Positions 50,977 through 60,637 of a DNA stretch of 64,000 nucleotides are shown here, piece after piece. Position numbers and translations under genes: made by a program. How positions within the stretch are numbered: the first letter of the stretch is position 1; every line of letters begins with the position of its first letter. The notes beneath the pieces were generated by a model, which saw only the letters and a list, made by a program, of their open reading frames with translations, was not told where the DNA came from and searched no databases. Origin of the DNA: a bacterium (GTDB lineage Bacteria; Sysuimicrobiota; Sysuimicrobiia; Sysuimicrobiales; Segetimicrobiaceae); assembly GCA_035308905.1 (NCBI GenBank), contig DATGFS010000032.1:1-64000 (forward strand), read 5' to 3'.

Positions 50977-52323
50977 GTGAGAACCTGGGCTCCGGTTTCG
51001 CTCATCGTCGCGTTCATCCTTGTTGCGACGGCGCCCGCGACCTATTCCGGGTTTGTCCCGAGGCCCGAACGCCCGCGGGTGCCGGCCGCGGCGGCGCCGG
51101 AGTCGCTGGACGCCCCGTGGGTGTACATGCGCTCCACCGGCGCGCGCGGGGACGGTGTCACCGATGATACCGCCGCCATTCAGGCCGCGTTGACCCAGGC
51201 GTCCTCCGCCGGGCGCCCGGTGTTTTGCCGGTCGGGCACGTACCTCGTGTCGGCCACCCTGACGCTCGGAACAGACTTCGTCGGGTCGCCGTCGGCGGGG
51301 CGGGCGGCGTGCGTGATCAAATTCGTGGGACGCGGTCCGGCCGTGCTGGTGACGGCGAACCCGGTGCAGGTGCAGAATCTCGTCCTGGACCTGACTCAGG
51401 ACACAAATACCGAAACGGGCGGGCTGCTGCTGCCGGGCGCCTGCGTCCGGTGTACGTTCTCCTCGATCACGGTGAACGGCCCCCCGAACGGCGTGACCCC
51501 GTATCTCAACTACGGCATCGTGCTGCGCGGCGGCGGAGCGGAAGACCGGCTCACGAACATTTCGACGAAATTCGCGACATCGGCCATCATCGCGGGGATC
51601 GGCGGCAACCTCTTCTATCAGAGCACGCTCGACAATATCTTCGCGCACAACTGCGGCCAGCTGACCGGCCGCGCCTGTCTGCAGATCACCGGCGCCGTCG
51701 ACACGGTGATGAACTCCGGGATCGGCGGCGGCGGCTTTCCGGGGGCGCCGACGCGGGTCGCCGTGCAGATCTCGGGGTCCGACGCCGAGGCCATCGATAT
51801 TATTGCCACCGAATTGATCGCGAACGCGCCGCACGGAACGGCGGTGGTCATCACCCGGCCCGCCCATGACGTGAGCGTCGTCACGCTGATCGACGTGCGC
51901 CTGCCGGTTCCCGCCAGACTGGCCTCGGACGTCGTCATCCCTCCCCGCATCACGCGCATCGCGACGCAGGAGAGCGGCGCCGGCCCGGTCGGATTCATCA
52001 GCGCGGCCGCCCCGATCGCGGCGTTCATGCCGGAATGGGGCTCGGGCATCACGCTCGACGCCTGCACCTGCACGGCCGTCGCCGGCACGGTGGCGTTCAC
52101 GACCGGCGCGACGGCTCCCGGCGGCGCGGCGCCGTTCGGCACGATCCGGTTCCGGCGCGCGTACCCGGTGCCCCCGATCGTCATCCTGAGCTGGAACTCC
52201 GATTCCGCCGCGAGGGCGGGCGTGTACGTGGACTCCACGTCGGTCAAGGGGGCCCGGCTCCGCTCGTCGCAGCTCCGGGCCGAGACGCGGTATGTCCTGA
52301 GCTACCAAGTCATCGAACGGTAG
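50977..52323 (+). CDS. exported pectate-lyase-3-like right-handed beta-helix protein
   Basis: The 448-residue product has a signal peptide (residues 1-24) and the pectate_lyase_3 start STGARGDGVTDDTAAIQAAL, followed by short beta-helix coils (VQVQNLVLDLTQDTN, NISTKFATSAIIAGIGGN). The last 110 residues are a separate beta domain with several Cys (DACTCTAVAG). Polysaccharide binding or cleavage is likely but catalytic residues are not identified. GGGGAGG precedes GTG 50977. Its 3' end overlaps the converging molybdoenzyme gene by 14 bp. Confidence 0.75.
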   Translation: MRTWAPVSLIVAFILVATAPATYSGFVPRPERPRVPAAAAPESLDAPWVYMRSTGARGDGVTDDTAAIQAALTQASSAGRPVFCRSGTYLVSATLTLGTDFVGSPSAGRAACVIKFVGRGPAVLVTANPVQVQNLVLDLTQDTNTETGGLLLPGACVRCTFSSITVNGPPNGVTPYLNYGIVLRGGGAEDRLTNISTKFATSAIIAGIGGNLFYQSTLDNIFAHNCGQLTGRACLQITGAVDTVMNSGIGGGGFPGAPTRVAVQISGSDAEAIDIIATELIANAPHGTAVVITRPAHDVSVVTLIDVRLPVPARLASDVVIPPRITRIATQESGAGPVGFISAAAPIAAFMPEWGSGITLDACTCTAVAGTVAFTTGATAPGGAAPFGTIRFRRAYPVPPIVILSWNSDSAARAGVYVDSTSVKGARLRSSQLRAETRYVLSYQVIER

Positions 52324-54652
52324 AGGCGATCAGCGCGGCGATCCGCCCGGGGGTCAAAGGCCCGTCCGTGATGCGGACGCCGAACGGCGCGAGCGCATCC
52401 TCCACCGCGTTCGCCAGCGCGGCGGGCGGCGCGATCGCGCCGCCTTCGCCGACGCCCTTGACGGCCAACGGGTTTCGCGGCGACGGATACTCGAGGTGGA
52501 TGGTCTCGAACCGGGGCAGATCGCGGGCCCTCGGCACCGCGTAGTCCATGAGCGAACCCGACAACAGCTGTCCGGCGCCGTCGTAGGCGATGGCCTCGCA
52601 CATCCCGCCGCCGATGCCCTGCGCGAGGCCTCCGTGGATCTGCCCTTCCACGATGAGCGGATTGACCACCCGGCCGCAGTCGTGGGCGACGACGTAGCGG
52701 AGGATCGCGACGGTGCCGGTCTCGGGGTCGACCTCGACGATCGCGACGTGGACGGCGCTCGCGAAGGTTACCGTCGGCACCGTCTCGTACCGCGACGCCG
52801 CGAAGATCGGATCGGCCACGCGCGCGCCCGCGAGCGTCGGCAGGCTGGATCGCGCAACCTCGGCCAGCGTCAGCGCGCGGCCCGGAGCGCCCCGCACGAT
52901 GACGCGGCCGTCCTCGATGTCGAGGTCGTGCTCGGCCGCCTCGAGCAGGGCGGCCGCGGCCCGCACCACCTTCCGCCGTACGTCCTGCGCCGCCCCGGCC
53001 ACCGCGTTGCCGGCCACCACGAGGCTGCGGCTGGCGAACGTCCCCACGCCGGCGGCCAGTTCGCGCGTGTCGCCGCCGACGACGGTGACGTCGTCGAGGC
53101 CCACGCCGAGTGCGTCCGCGGCGATCTGCGCAAACGTGGTCTCATGGCCCTGCCCCTGCGAGCAGGCGCCGGTGGCGACGAGCACCTTGCCCGAGGAGTC
53201 CAGGCGGACGGCCGCACTCTCGTAGGGTCCGATGCCGGTGCCCTCGACGTAGGCGGCGATCCCGATGCCGCGGTGGACGCCCCGGGCCCGCAGTGTTTTC
53301 TGCTCCCGCCGGAAGGCGTCGTAGCCGGCGCGATCGAGCGCGCGCTCCAGCGCCGCCGCGAAATCCCCGCTGTCGTAGACGCACGGGTGTCCGTCGCGGT
53401 ACGGAAATCCGGCGTCGTACGGCATTTCGTCGCCGCGGATGATGTTGCGGCGGCGAAGGTCCGCCGGATCGATCTCCAGGCGGCGGGCGAGCAGGTCGAG
53501 CATGCGTTCCATCACAAACACGGCCTCCGGACGCCCGGCGCCGCGGTAGGGTGCGTGCGGCGTCTTGTTGGTCACGACGGAGCGGGCCTCAAACGCCGCG
53601 TTCCGGATCCGGTAGGGTCCGAGCATGTGCGCCACCGTGTTGTACGGCTGGACGATGCCCCACGGATTGTAGGCGCCCTGATCCAGCAGGAAGCGGTCCC
53701 GGAACCCGAGGATGGCGCCGTCCGCGGCCGCGGCGATTTCGGCCTCGTGGACCTGCTCCCGTGAATGGGTGGCGGCCTGCATGTGCTCCCGGCGCGTCTC
53801 GATCCATTTCACGGGGCGGCGGAGCCGCGCCGCCACGACCGGGATCAGAGTGTCCTCGGGATAGACCGAGCACTTCGTGCCAAATCCGCCGCCGACGTCG
53901 GGCGCGATCACGCGGACCCGGTGCGCCGGCATCCGTAGGGCGTCGGAGAGCGCGCGCTGCAGCAGATACGGCACCTGGGTCGACGACCAGACGGTGATGC
54001 CGCCGCCGCGGCGGTCGGGAACGGCGAGGATGCCGCGCGGTTCGAGCGGCATTCCGGCAGAACGCGGGACGTGCAACGTGGCCCGGACCCGCACCGGTGC
54101 CTGGGCGAAGGCGCCGTCGGGGTCGCCCACCCGCATCGCGAAGCTGACGGCGACGTTGTCGCCCCAGTCCGGGTGGATCAGCGGCGCCCCCGCTTCCAGC
54201 CCTCGCACCACGTCGGTCACGACCGGGAGCGGCTCGTACGCCACGCCGACGAGGGCCGCGGCGTCTTCCGCAGCGGCGCGGCCGTCGGCCACGACAACCG
54301 CGACGGGCTCTCCGACGTAGCGGACGTGCGTCGCGGCGAGCGGGAACTGTGATGCGGTCCGAACCTGGAAACGCACACGCGCCTCGAGGGCGGGCGGCGC
54401 GACACCGGCGGAGGGGACGGGGACCAGCGCGTCCGACAGGTCGGGAAAAGCGAAGCAGGCGACGACCGAGGGGTGGCGGCGGGCCCGCGCGAGGTCCACG
54501 TGCGTGAGCCGCGCGTGCGCGTGGGTGGCGCGCACAACCGCGGCGTGGAGGCACCCGGCGGCCGGAATATCGTCGACGTACTGGCCGCCGCCGGTCAAGA
54601 AGCGCGGGTCCTCGAGGCGGCGCACGATCGCGCCGACGTACCGGCCGCTCAT
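52310..54652 (-). CDS. stand-alone CoxL-type molybdenum hydroxylase large subunit (form II)
   Basis: The 780-residue subunit has IAPDVGGGFGTK, HAPYRGAGRPEAVFVMERM, GACSQGQGHETTFAQIAADA and VKGVGEGGAIAP with the catalytic Glu. The AYRGAGR-like loop marks form II CoxL proteins; true CO dehydrogenase has AYRCSFR, so CO is not the expected substrate. No FAD or 2Fe-2S subunit gene is adjacent; it may borrow those of the 30094 operon. It is distant from the two subunits there. Confidence 0.9.
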   Translation of the reverse strand: MSGRYVGAIVRRLEDPRFLTGGGQYVDDIPAAGCLHAAVVRATHAHARLTHVDLARARRHPSVVACFAFPDLSDALVPVPSAGVAPPALEARVRFQVRTASQFPLAATHVRYVGEPVAVVVADGRAAAEDAAALVGVAYEPLPVVTDVVRGLEAGAPLIHPDWGDNVAVSFAMRVGDPDGAFAQAPVRVRATLHVPRSAGMPLEPRGILAVPDRRGGGITVWSSTQVPYLLQRALSDALRMPAHRVRVIAPDVGGGFGTKCSVYPEDTLIPVVAARLRRPVKWIETRREHMQAATHSREQVHEAEIAAAADGAILGFRDRFLLDQGAYNPWGIVQPYNTVAHMLGPYRIRNAAFEARSVVTNKTPHAPYRGAGRPEAVFVMERMLDLLARRLEIDPADLRRRNIIRGDEMPYDAGFPYRDGHPCVYDSGDFAAALERALDRAGYDAFRREQKTLRARGVHRGIGIAAYVEGTGIGPYESAAVRLDSSGKVLVATGACSQGQGHETTFAQIAADALGVGLDDVTVVGGDTRELAAGVGTFASRSLVVAGNAVAGAAQDVRRKVVRAAAALLEAAEHDLDIEDGRVIVRGAPGRALTLAEVARSSLPTLAGARVADPIFAASRYETVPTVTFASAVHVAIVEVDPETGTVAILRYVVAHDCGRVVNPLIVEGQIHGGLAQGIGGGMCEAIAYDGAGQLLSGSLMDYAVPRARDLPRFETIHLEYPSPRNPLAVKGVGEGGAIAPPAALANAVEDALAPFGVRITDGPLTPGRIAALIASTVR

Positions 54653-54700
54653 GCGACAGGGCCCCGGCGGCGCCGGACGCCGCCCGCCGCGCCCGGCGAC

Positions 54701-55693
54701 TCAGGCAAAGTTGGGCGCCACGTGCCGGGCGATCAGGTCGATCTGCGCCGGGTCGTCGGTCACCGGCCCGAGGACCAGATAGGTGAGTCCGGCGCCGGCT
54801 AAATCGGCGATCCGCGCGTTGATCCCGTCGATGCTGCCGATCATGTAGCATTCTTGCAGGTGCTCGTACGAGCGATGCGTGCCCATGACGCGGACGAACG
54901 GCTCGCGTGACTCGGCGAGCGCCTTCGCCTGGTCCGCTCGTTCCACGAGATGGATGAAGTTGCAGTGCCCGAAGGTGACCGACGCGGGATCCTTGCCCAT
55001 GGTCCGCGCGTGCGCCTGAATCTGCTCCCAATCGCGCTTGACCCACTCCTGCGTGCCGGAGCAGCGGGACAGCCAGTTCCCCGCCTTCACGATGCGGGTG
55101 AGGACGGCCTTCGACATGAACGGGACGTCGTGCTCGTCCGGGTCGGGGACGCGGGACCCGCCGGACACCCAGACCTCGGGCAGCGCGGCCGGCCGCGGGT
55201 CGATCGTCACGTCGTCGAACTGATAGTACCGGCCGTGGTAGGACGCGTGGGGCCGGGTCAGCAGCAGCATGACCGCTTCCAGGATTTCGTCGGTGCGGCG
55301 GCCGCGCTCCTCGATCCGGGAGCCCGTGACCGTGAACTCCTGCGCGTACCAGCCCGGGCCGATGCCGAAGACGAACCGGCCGCCCGACAGGTGGCAGAGC
55401 GTCGAGATCTCCTTCGCCAGCATCACCGGATGTCGTACCGGCAGCACCAGAATGCCGGTGGCGAGCTTCACCCGTTTCGTCAACGCCGCGGCGTACGCGA
55501 GCGCGTTGAGCGGCTCGAGCCACGCCATGCCGTAGAGACCCGGCGCGGTCAGCAGATGGTCGATCACCCAGACGTCGAAGCCGTGCTGCTCGCATTTCTG
55601 CACGCAGGACGTCAGGCGCCGGAGGCGCTCCGGACCCGCGTCGGTCCAGGCGTACGTGGGCACCCACACGCCGAATTTCAACGGTGCCATCAT
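54701..55693 (-). CDS. luciferase-like (LLM) flavin/F420-dependent oxidoreductase
   Basis: A 330-residue LLM protein: KFGVWVPTYAWTDAGPERL, DVWVIDHLLTAPG, LATGILVLPVRHPVMLAKE, GGRFVFGIGPGWYAQEF and PEVWVSGGSR are the family landmarks. Its tail YLVLGPVTDDPAQIDL closes the barrel. Start ATG 55693 (or the next codon at 55690) overlaps the end of the DUF2848 gene. The cofactor (FMN or F420) cannot be decided. It may oxidise a substrate later handled by the DUF2848 protein. Confidence 0.85.
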   Translation of the reverse strand: MMAPLKFGVWVPTYAWTDAGPERLRRLTSCVQKCEQHGFDVWVIDHLLTAPGLYGMAWLEPLNALAYAAALTKRVKLATGILVLPVRHPVMLAKEISTLCHLSGGRFVFGIGPGWYAQEFTVTGSRIEERGRRTDEILEAVMLLLTRPHASYHGRYYQFDDVTIDPRPAALPEVWVSGGSRVPDPDEHDVPFMSKAVLTRIVKAGNWLSRCSGTQEWVKRDWEQIQAHARTMGKDPASVTFGHCNFIHLVERADQAKALAESREPFVRVMGTHRSYEHLQECYMIGSIDGINARIADLAGAGLTYLVLGPVTDDPAQIDLIARHVAPNFA

Positions 55694-56391
55694 TCGGCTC
55701 CCTTCAGCCACCGGATCGGGGTGACGCGGTAGTCGCACCGAAGCGCCCGCCCGCGCCGCTCGTCGCGCAGTTCGACTTCGAATCGCTCCCCGTACACGAG
55801 CGCGCCGCCGAGCAGGGCCAGCGTCCCGGAGTAGATCGCGGTGCCCGCGAGACCGTCCTCGACGCGGGCGCGCACGAGCGATAAGAGCGCGTCCGGCGGC
55901 ATCATCTCCGCCAGCCGGCCCTGCTGGTACTGGATCCGCCGGCCGTCCACCGTCGTATGGCTGGCCAGCACCAAGCCGTCCCACACCTCGCGCACGTCGG
56001 CGAGGTCCCAGACGTCCCTCGAGATCACGTTGGGCGCCACGAGCTTGGCCTTCTCGATGGTCACCCGTTCGAGCCCGCGGTCGGTGTGGTCGCTGCCGGT
56101 CGCGACGAGCACGCGATCCGCCTCCGCGAGGAGCACAAACTCCGCCTCGCCCGAGGTCTCCGCGCCGAGGACGTCGATCTCCGCCGCCGTCGTGATCAGG
56201 TTGGCCATTTTGGGATAGAGGACCGGTGTGCGGTCCGGACACGGCACGCCGTGGGCCCGCATTTCGTCGATGTGCCGCTGCACGGCGGCGTGGTCGCGTC
56301 CGGTGAAGCCGGCGTTGATCACGCGGCGCACCTCGAAGCGCACCGGCGTAGCGCGGCCGTTCTGTCTGAGCGTCAGGTCGAGGACGGTCAT
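55690..56391 (-). CDS. DUF2848 protein (fumarylacetoacetase-like)
   Basis: The 233-residue protein matches DUF2848: EVRRVINAGFTGRDHAAVQR, VLYPKMANLITTAAEIDVLG, TSGEAEFVLLAE, ATGSDHTDRGLERV and TAIYSGTLALLGGALVYGER. DUF2848 is related to the fumarylacetoacetate hydrolase fold; acidic residues in GEAEFV and SDHTD could bind a metal. It precedes and overlaps (ATGA) the LLM gene, so both are made together. ATG 56391 is preferred over 56493. Confidence 0.82.
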   Translation of the reverse strand: MTVLDLTLRQNGRATPVRFEVRRVINAGFTGRDHAAVQRHIDEMRAHGVPCPDRTPVLYPKMANLITTAAEIDVLGAETSGEAEFVLLAEADRVLVATGSDHTDRGLERVTIEKAKLVAPNVISRDVWDLADVREVWDGLVLASHTTVDGRRIQYQQGRLAEMMPPDALLSLVRARVEDGLAGTAIYSGTLALLGGALVYGERFEVELRDERRGRALRCDYRVTPIRWLKGAE

Positions 56392-56405
56392 CGGTGCGCG
56401 CGGCG

Positions 56406-56768
56406 CTAGGGTTTCTGGTGGTACCGGAATTCCAACGTCATGCACCCCCTTGGCACGCGATACGGGCCGTGGGGCATCCCCGGCGGACGGCACGCGTACA
56501 TTCCCGCCGTGTAGGTCTCCTTTTTACCGAGGTCGACCAACTCGCCTTCCAGGATCCACACCTCTTCCCAGAAGTCGTGGGCGATGGTGCCGGTCGTCTC
56601 CGCGCCGCCCTCGAACCGGAGCAGCCGCGTAATGTCCCCACGCTCCTCGTCCCGGCTGAGGATCTTTTGCGTGATGCCCGGACCGCCGGCGCCCATGGTG
56701 GGCGATCCGACGACGGGCTGCCATCCGGCGTCATCCGGCCGGAAGAATTCGCGTTCGGGTTTCGGCAT
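56406..56768 (-). CDS. cupin-domain protein (ChrR-like)
   Basis: A 120-residue small cupin with TGTIAHDFWEEVWILEGELV and PPGMPHGPYRVPRGC as the two motifs; the first keeps His and Glu residues of the ChrR-type site. GAGGTGAGGG precedes the ATG. It heads the cupin - DUF2848 - LLM gene group, with 14 bp to the next gene. Confidence 0.8.
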   Translation of the reverse strand: MPKPEREFFRPDDAGWQPVVGSPTMGAGGPGITQKILSRDEERGDITRLLRFEGGAETTGTIAHDFWEEVWILEGELVDLGKKETYTAGMYACRPPGMPHGPYRVPRGCMTLEFRYHQKP

Positions 56769-56903
56769 CGGCCCTCACCTCGTTGCCGTGGTTCGCGTTC
56801 GCGGCGACGCCTCCCCGTCCGCCGGCGCCGGCCGGACCGCGGCGAAATGAGAAAGGCGGCCGGGACGCGTATATCCTCTCGAGCGAAAGAAGGAGATGGG
56901 AGA

Positions 56904-57092
56904 ATGCGCAGGGCAGAGGCTGTTCTCGGGGTGATCATGGTCGCGGCGGGCGGGGTCTGGTTCCTTCAAGGCATTCGCGTGCTGCCGGGAAGCTTCATGA
57001 CCGGGTCCCGATTCTGGATGGTCACGGGCGCGCTCGTCGCGGTCGCCGGACTCGCGCTGTTTCTGGACGGCGCCCGGCGGCCGGCGGCATAG
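56904..57092 (+). CDS. small two-helix membrane protein
   Basis: The 62-residue product has two membrane helices (AVLGVIMVAAGGVWFLQGI and VTGALVAVAGLALFLDG) joined by a short loop with SFMTGSRFW. AAGGAG precedes the ATG by eight bases. It lies 29 bp before the MmgE/PrpD gene. Function unknown. Confidence 0.7.
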   Translation: MRRAEAVLGVIMVAAGGVWFLQGIRVLPGSFMTGSRFWMVTGALVAVAGLALFLDGARRPAA

Positions 57093-57121
57093 CGGCGGGA
57101 CGCCGCGAAACGGAGGATCGC

Positions 57122-58498
57122 ATGGGACTCACGCGAGACGTCGCCGACTGGGTCGCGCGGACATCGATCGACGACGCGCCTCCGGCCGCGACGGCAGCGG
57201 GCAAGTCGGCGATCATCGACACGGTGGCCGCCATCCTCGCCGGCGCCACGGAGCCGGTCACGCGCATCGTCGCGGAGGCGGTCGCCGAGGAGGGCGCGGC
57301 TCCGGTCGCCGACCGGCTCGGCGCGCGTCTTCGCACGTCGATGGAGGGCGCGGCGTTCGTCAACGGGGTGAGCGGGCACGCGCTCGACTACGACGACGTC
57401 AGTCCGTCGGTGATCGGCCACCCGAGCGTGGTCGTCCTGCCGGCCACGCTCGCGGCGGCGCAGGGCACGGGCGCTTCCGGCCGCCGGCTGCTCGAAGCCT
57501 ACGTGATCGGCGTGGAGGTCATCACGAAGCTCGGCCGGGCGATGGGGAACGCGCACTACCGGATCGGGTGGCACGCGACGTCCACGCTCGGGACCCTCGG
57601 GGCGGCGATGGCGGCCGGCAAACTGTTGGGGCTGGCGCCGGAGCCGCTGCAGCACGCGCTGGGGATCGCGGTCTCCGAGGCGTCCGGCAGCCGCCAGAAC
57701 TTCGGCACCATGACGAAGCCGTTCCATCCGGGCCACGCGGCGCGCTGCGGCGTCCTCGCGGCGCGGCTGGCGCGCAAGGGCATGACCGCCGACACGACGA
57801 TTCTGGAGGCGCCGCTCGGCTATTTCGCGATGTTCTCGCACGGCGAGGCGGCCACCGACGGCATTCGCGACGCGCTCGGCAATCCGTACGACGTGGTCTC
57901 GCCCGGCATGAACGTGAAGCGGTACCCGTGCTGCTACGCGACACACCGGGCCGCCGACGCCGTGCTCGACCTCGCGCGGGAATACGAACTGCGGGGCGCG
58001 GACGTTGAGGCGGCGGAGGTGGTCGTGCCGTCCGGGGGACTCGCCGCGGTGACGCGGAACCGCCCGCGCACCGGCCTGGAAGGGAAGTTCAGCCTGCCGT
58101 ACGTGGTGGCCGCGGCGGTCCTGGACGGCCGGGTGACGCTCGACACGTTCACCGACGAGATGGTGCAGCGGCCCGAGGCCCAGGCGCTGCTCAGAGCCGT
58201 GCGTCCGGTTGAAGATCCGAGCATTCCCGTGGCGTTCAACGCGATCGAGGAGGGCTACGTGGTAGTCAAAATCCGCCGCCGGGACGGGACCGTCTTGGAG
58301 CGGCGGGTGGACTATCCGCGCGGGGCGCACCAGAATCCGCTGGCCGCGGACGAGCTGTACGCCAAGTTCCGCGACTGCGCCCGGCGGGTGCTTCCGGGCG
58401 AGCAGAGCGAGCGGGCCCTTGCGCTCCTCACCGCGATAGAGGACCTGCCGCGCCTCGACGAGCTGGTGGCGTCACTGATCCCCGGGGAGGCGCTGTAA
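57122..58498 (+). CDS. MmgE/PrpD-family dehydratase
   Basis: The 458-residue protein shows the family markers: SGHALDYDDVSPSVIGHPSV, GWHATSTLGTLGAAMAAGKL, FGTMTKPFHPGHAARCGVLA and KRYPCCYATHRAADA. Members include 2-methylcitrate dehydratase, cis-aconitate decarboxylase and iminodisuccinate epimerase; this subfamily is not assigned. The TAA overlaps the ATG of the UbiA-like gene (TAATG). Confidence 0.9.
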   Translation: MGLTRDVADWVARTSIDDAPPAATAAGKSAIIDTVAAILAGATEPVTRIVAEAVAEEGAAPVADRLGARLRTSMEGAAFVNGVSGHALDYDDVSPSVIGHPSVVVLPATLAAAQGTGASGRRLLEAYVIGVEVITKLGRAMGNAHYRIGWHATSTLGTLGAAMAAGKLLGLAPEPLQHALGIAVSEASGSRQNFGTMTKPFHPGHAARCGVLAARLARKGMTADTTILEAPLGYFAMFSHGEAATDGIRDALGNPYDVVSPGMNVKRYPCCYATHRAADAVLDLAREYELRGADVEAAEVVVPSGGLAAVTRNRPRTGLEGKFSLPYVVAAAVLDGRVTLDTFTDEMVQRPEAQALLRAVRPVEDPSIPVAFNAIEEGYVVVKIRRRDGTVLERRVDYPRGAHQNPLAADELYAKFRDCARRVLPGEQSERALALLTAIEDLPRLDELVASLIPGEAL

Positions 58499-59538
58499 TG
58501 GCCGGACAGGCGCACGGCGCAGGTGCGAGGAGCGGGCCGCGGCTGTGGCTTCGCACCTTCGTGGGCTTCTATCCGCCGCACGCGGAGGCGCGCGCGGCGC
58601 TCGATCCCGTCTCGGGCTTCTTGTTCTCCGCGCGGAGCGTCATCCTCGTCATCTCCGCGCAGGCGGCGATCATCGCGGGGCTGCTGGCCGCCGCGGACGG
58701 GCGGTTCGACGCCGTCGCGTTCGTGCTGGTCCTCGCCGGCTTCGTCATCGCGCACGCGATCAGCAACCTCAGCAACGACTACTTCGGCTACCGGAGAGGC
58801 CACGACACGCCCGACTCGCCGCGCCTCAGGTACACGATTCACCCGATAGCGAGCGGGGTGCTCGACGCGCGGAGCCTGCTCGCCGGGCTGGCGATCCTCG
58901 CGGCCCTCGGGACGGCGATCATCGTCTATTTCTGGGCCACGCGCGGCCCGCTCGCGTTGGGGTTCGCCGCGGCCGGCCTGCTGTTGATGTATCTCTACGA
59001 CGCGGCGCCGACGCCGCTCAAGGCCGTCGGCCTGGGGGAGATCGCGGCGTTTCTCGTCTGGGGGCCGCTCATGGTGGGCGGCGGGTACTTCGTGATCACC
59101 GGCCGGCTGTCCGGGCCGGCCTTTTGGGCGTCGATCCCGTACGGCCTCGGCGTCATGTCGATTCTCGTCGGCAAGCACATCGACCAGGCGGACTTCGACC
59201 GCGTCCACGGCCAGCGGACCCTGCCGGTCGTTCTCGGCGACCGGCCGGCGCGCGCCCTCAATCGCGCGGTGATCGTGGCGATGTACGCGGCCGTCGCGGT
59301 CCTCATCGCGGCGCGGCAGATCACGCCGTTCGCGGCGCTGGTCGCCGTCGCCCTACCGCGGTCGGTCCGCGCGCTGTCGGTGACGGGCCGGCCGAAGCCG
59401 GACGCGCCGCCCGCGGGCTATGTCGGGTGGCCGCTCTGGTACCATCGGGTGTCGCTGGTGCACAATCGTCTGTTCGGCTGGGTGTACATCGCCGGGCTGG
59501 CGCTCGGCGCGGTCCTGCGCGGCGCGGGGGTGCGCTGA
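58498..59538 (+). CDS. UbiA-family prenyltransferase
   Basis: A 346-residue integral membrane protein with about eight or nine helices and the two Asp-rich motifs: NLSNDYFGYRRGHDTPDSPR and DQADFDRVHGQRTLPVVLGD. The layout (NDxxD-like and DxxxD) is that of MenA/UbiA enzymes that attach an isoprenoid to a quinone, haem or related ring. It is coupled to the MmgE/PrpD gene. Chain length and acceptor are unknown. Confidence 0.88.
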   Translation: MAGQAHGAGARSGPRLWLRTFVGFYPPHAEARAALDPVSGFLFSARSVILVISAQAAIIAGLLAAADGRFDAVAFVLVLAGFVIAHAISNLSNDYFGYRRGHDTPDSPRLRYTIHPIASGVLDARSLLAGLAILAALGTAIIVYFWATRGPLALGFAAAGLLLMYLYDAAPTPLKAVGLGEIAAFLVWGPLMVGGGYFVITGRLSGPAFWASIPYGLGVMSILVGKHIDQADFDRVHGQRTLPVVLGDRPARALNRAVIVAMYAAVAVLIAARQITPFAALVAVALPRSVRALSVTGRPKPDAPPAGYVGWPLWYHRVSLVHNRLFGWVYIAGLALGAVLRGAGVR

Positions 59539-59572
59539 CCGGGCCGTTCTGCGCGCGGACTGACGACTCCGG

Positions 59573-60580
59573 CTACGACGGGCGCGCCAAGCCCACGACC
59601 CGGGCCGTCACATCGACGGGAACGGGTCCGCGTTCCGTCCACCGCAGAGCATCTTCGAGCTGTCCGCGGTCGGAGTAACCTACGAGAACGGTCGAGATGC
59701 CCGGCGCCGCAAGGGCGAAGCGGAGGGCCAGTTCCATCGGGCCCTCGTACCCGAGGTCCGCGGCGAGCCGTCGAATCGCCGCGGCCCGCTCGAGGTCGCG
59801 TCCGTATTCGGCGCCGGCGGCCAGCTGCGGTCCCGGATCGCCCGCGTTGGCATGCCGGCCCGCCACCGCCGACAGCGCGCCCGCCGCCATGACGCGGATC
59901 GCGATCACGCCCACGCCGGCCGCGGCGGCCGCGCCGATCAGGCCTGCGAAGTCCTGCTCACCGCCGCCGGCCCCCGCATACCCGCCGCTGGGGTTCAGGG
60001 CATTGAAATAGGACTGCGTCGTGGCGAACGCGCCGGAGGCCACCGTGGCGTGCACCGCAGCCGTCTGCCCGAGGCCGGTGATCCCGATGTGGCGCACGAG
60101 GCCGCGGGCGACGAGCCGCCGCATGCCGTCCGCGACCGGCCCGCACACGGTCTGGAGACCGATGGCGTGGCTGCTGCCTCGAACGGACGCCGCGGCCTGA
60201 GGAGTCTCGGCGATCGGATTGTGGAGCTGCAGCAGGTCCACGGACTCGTGTCCGAGCCGGCGCAGGCTGGCTTCGCACGAACGCTGAATCGCCGCGGCGG
60301 GATCGTCGAGGTCGGGCTGCTGCAGCCGGACCTTCGTCCCGACGACGACGTCGCGCCACGCTCCGAGGTCGCGCAAGACCCGGCCGAGGTGCTCTTCAGA
60401 CCGGCCGTCGCCATAGCTTGGCGCCGTATCGAAATACGTGACGCCGGCGTCGAGCGCCCGGGCAACCGCCGCCGTCTGCTCGGCGTGGTCGCCGCGCACC
60501 ATGAGGCCGCCCACCGCGCCGGCGCCGAAGCCGAGGGCGGAGACGGAGAGTCCGGTCTTGCCGAACGGCCGCTGCTCCAT
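59573..60580 (-). CDS. aldo/keto reductase
   Basis: The 335-residue barrel has all four catalytic residues: Asp and Tyr in YFDTAPSYGDGRSEEHLG, Lys in VVVGTKVRL and His in DLLQLHNPIAE. The C-terminal half keeps the cofactor region (PGISTVLVGYSDRGQLEDAL). This is the YajO/Tas-like branch. It converges with the UbiA-like gene and is 57 bp downstream of the MoaD-like gene. Confidence 0.9.
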   Translation of the reverse strand: MEQRPFGKTGLSVSALGFGAGAVGGLMVRGDHAEQTAAVARALDAGVTYFDTAPSYGDGRSEEHLGRVLRDLGAWRDVVVGTKVRLQQPDLDDPAAAIQRSCEASLRRLGHESVDLLQLHNPIAETPQAAASVRGSSHAIGLQTVCGPVADGMRRLVARGLVRHIGITGLGQTAAVHATVASGAFATTQSYFNALNPSGGYAGAGGGEQDFAGLIGAAAAAGVGVIAIRVMAAGALSAVAGRHANAGDPGPQLAAGAEYGRDLERAAAIRRLAADLGYEGPMELALRFALAAPGISTVLVGYSDRGQLEDALRWTERGPVPVDVTARVVGLARPS

Positions 60581-60637
60581 GCGGTTACCTCCCGCGGATC
60601 CGCCGCGGGGTCCTGTCGACCGCGGTCACGCCCGGCG

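Noticed and set aside
52310-54652. Aerobic CO dehydrogenase
   Set aside because: The active-site loop is PYRGAGR-type (form II) and not AYRCSFR, and CoxM/CoxS genes are not adjacent.
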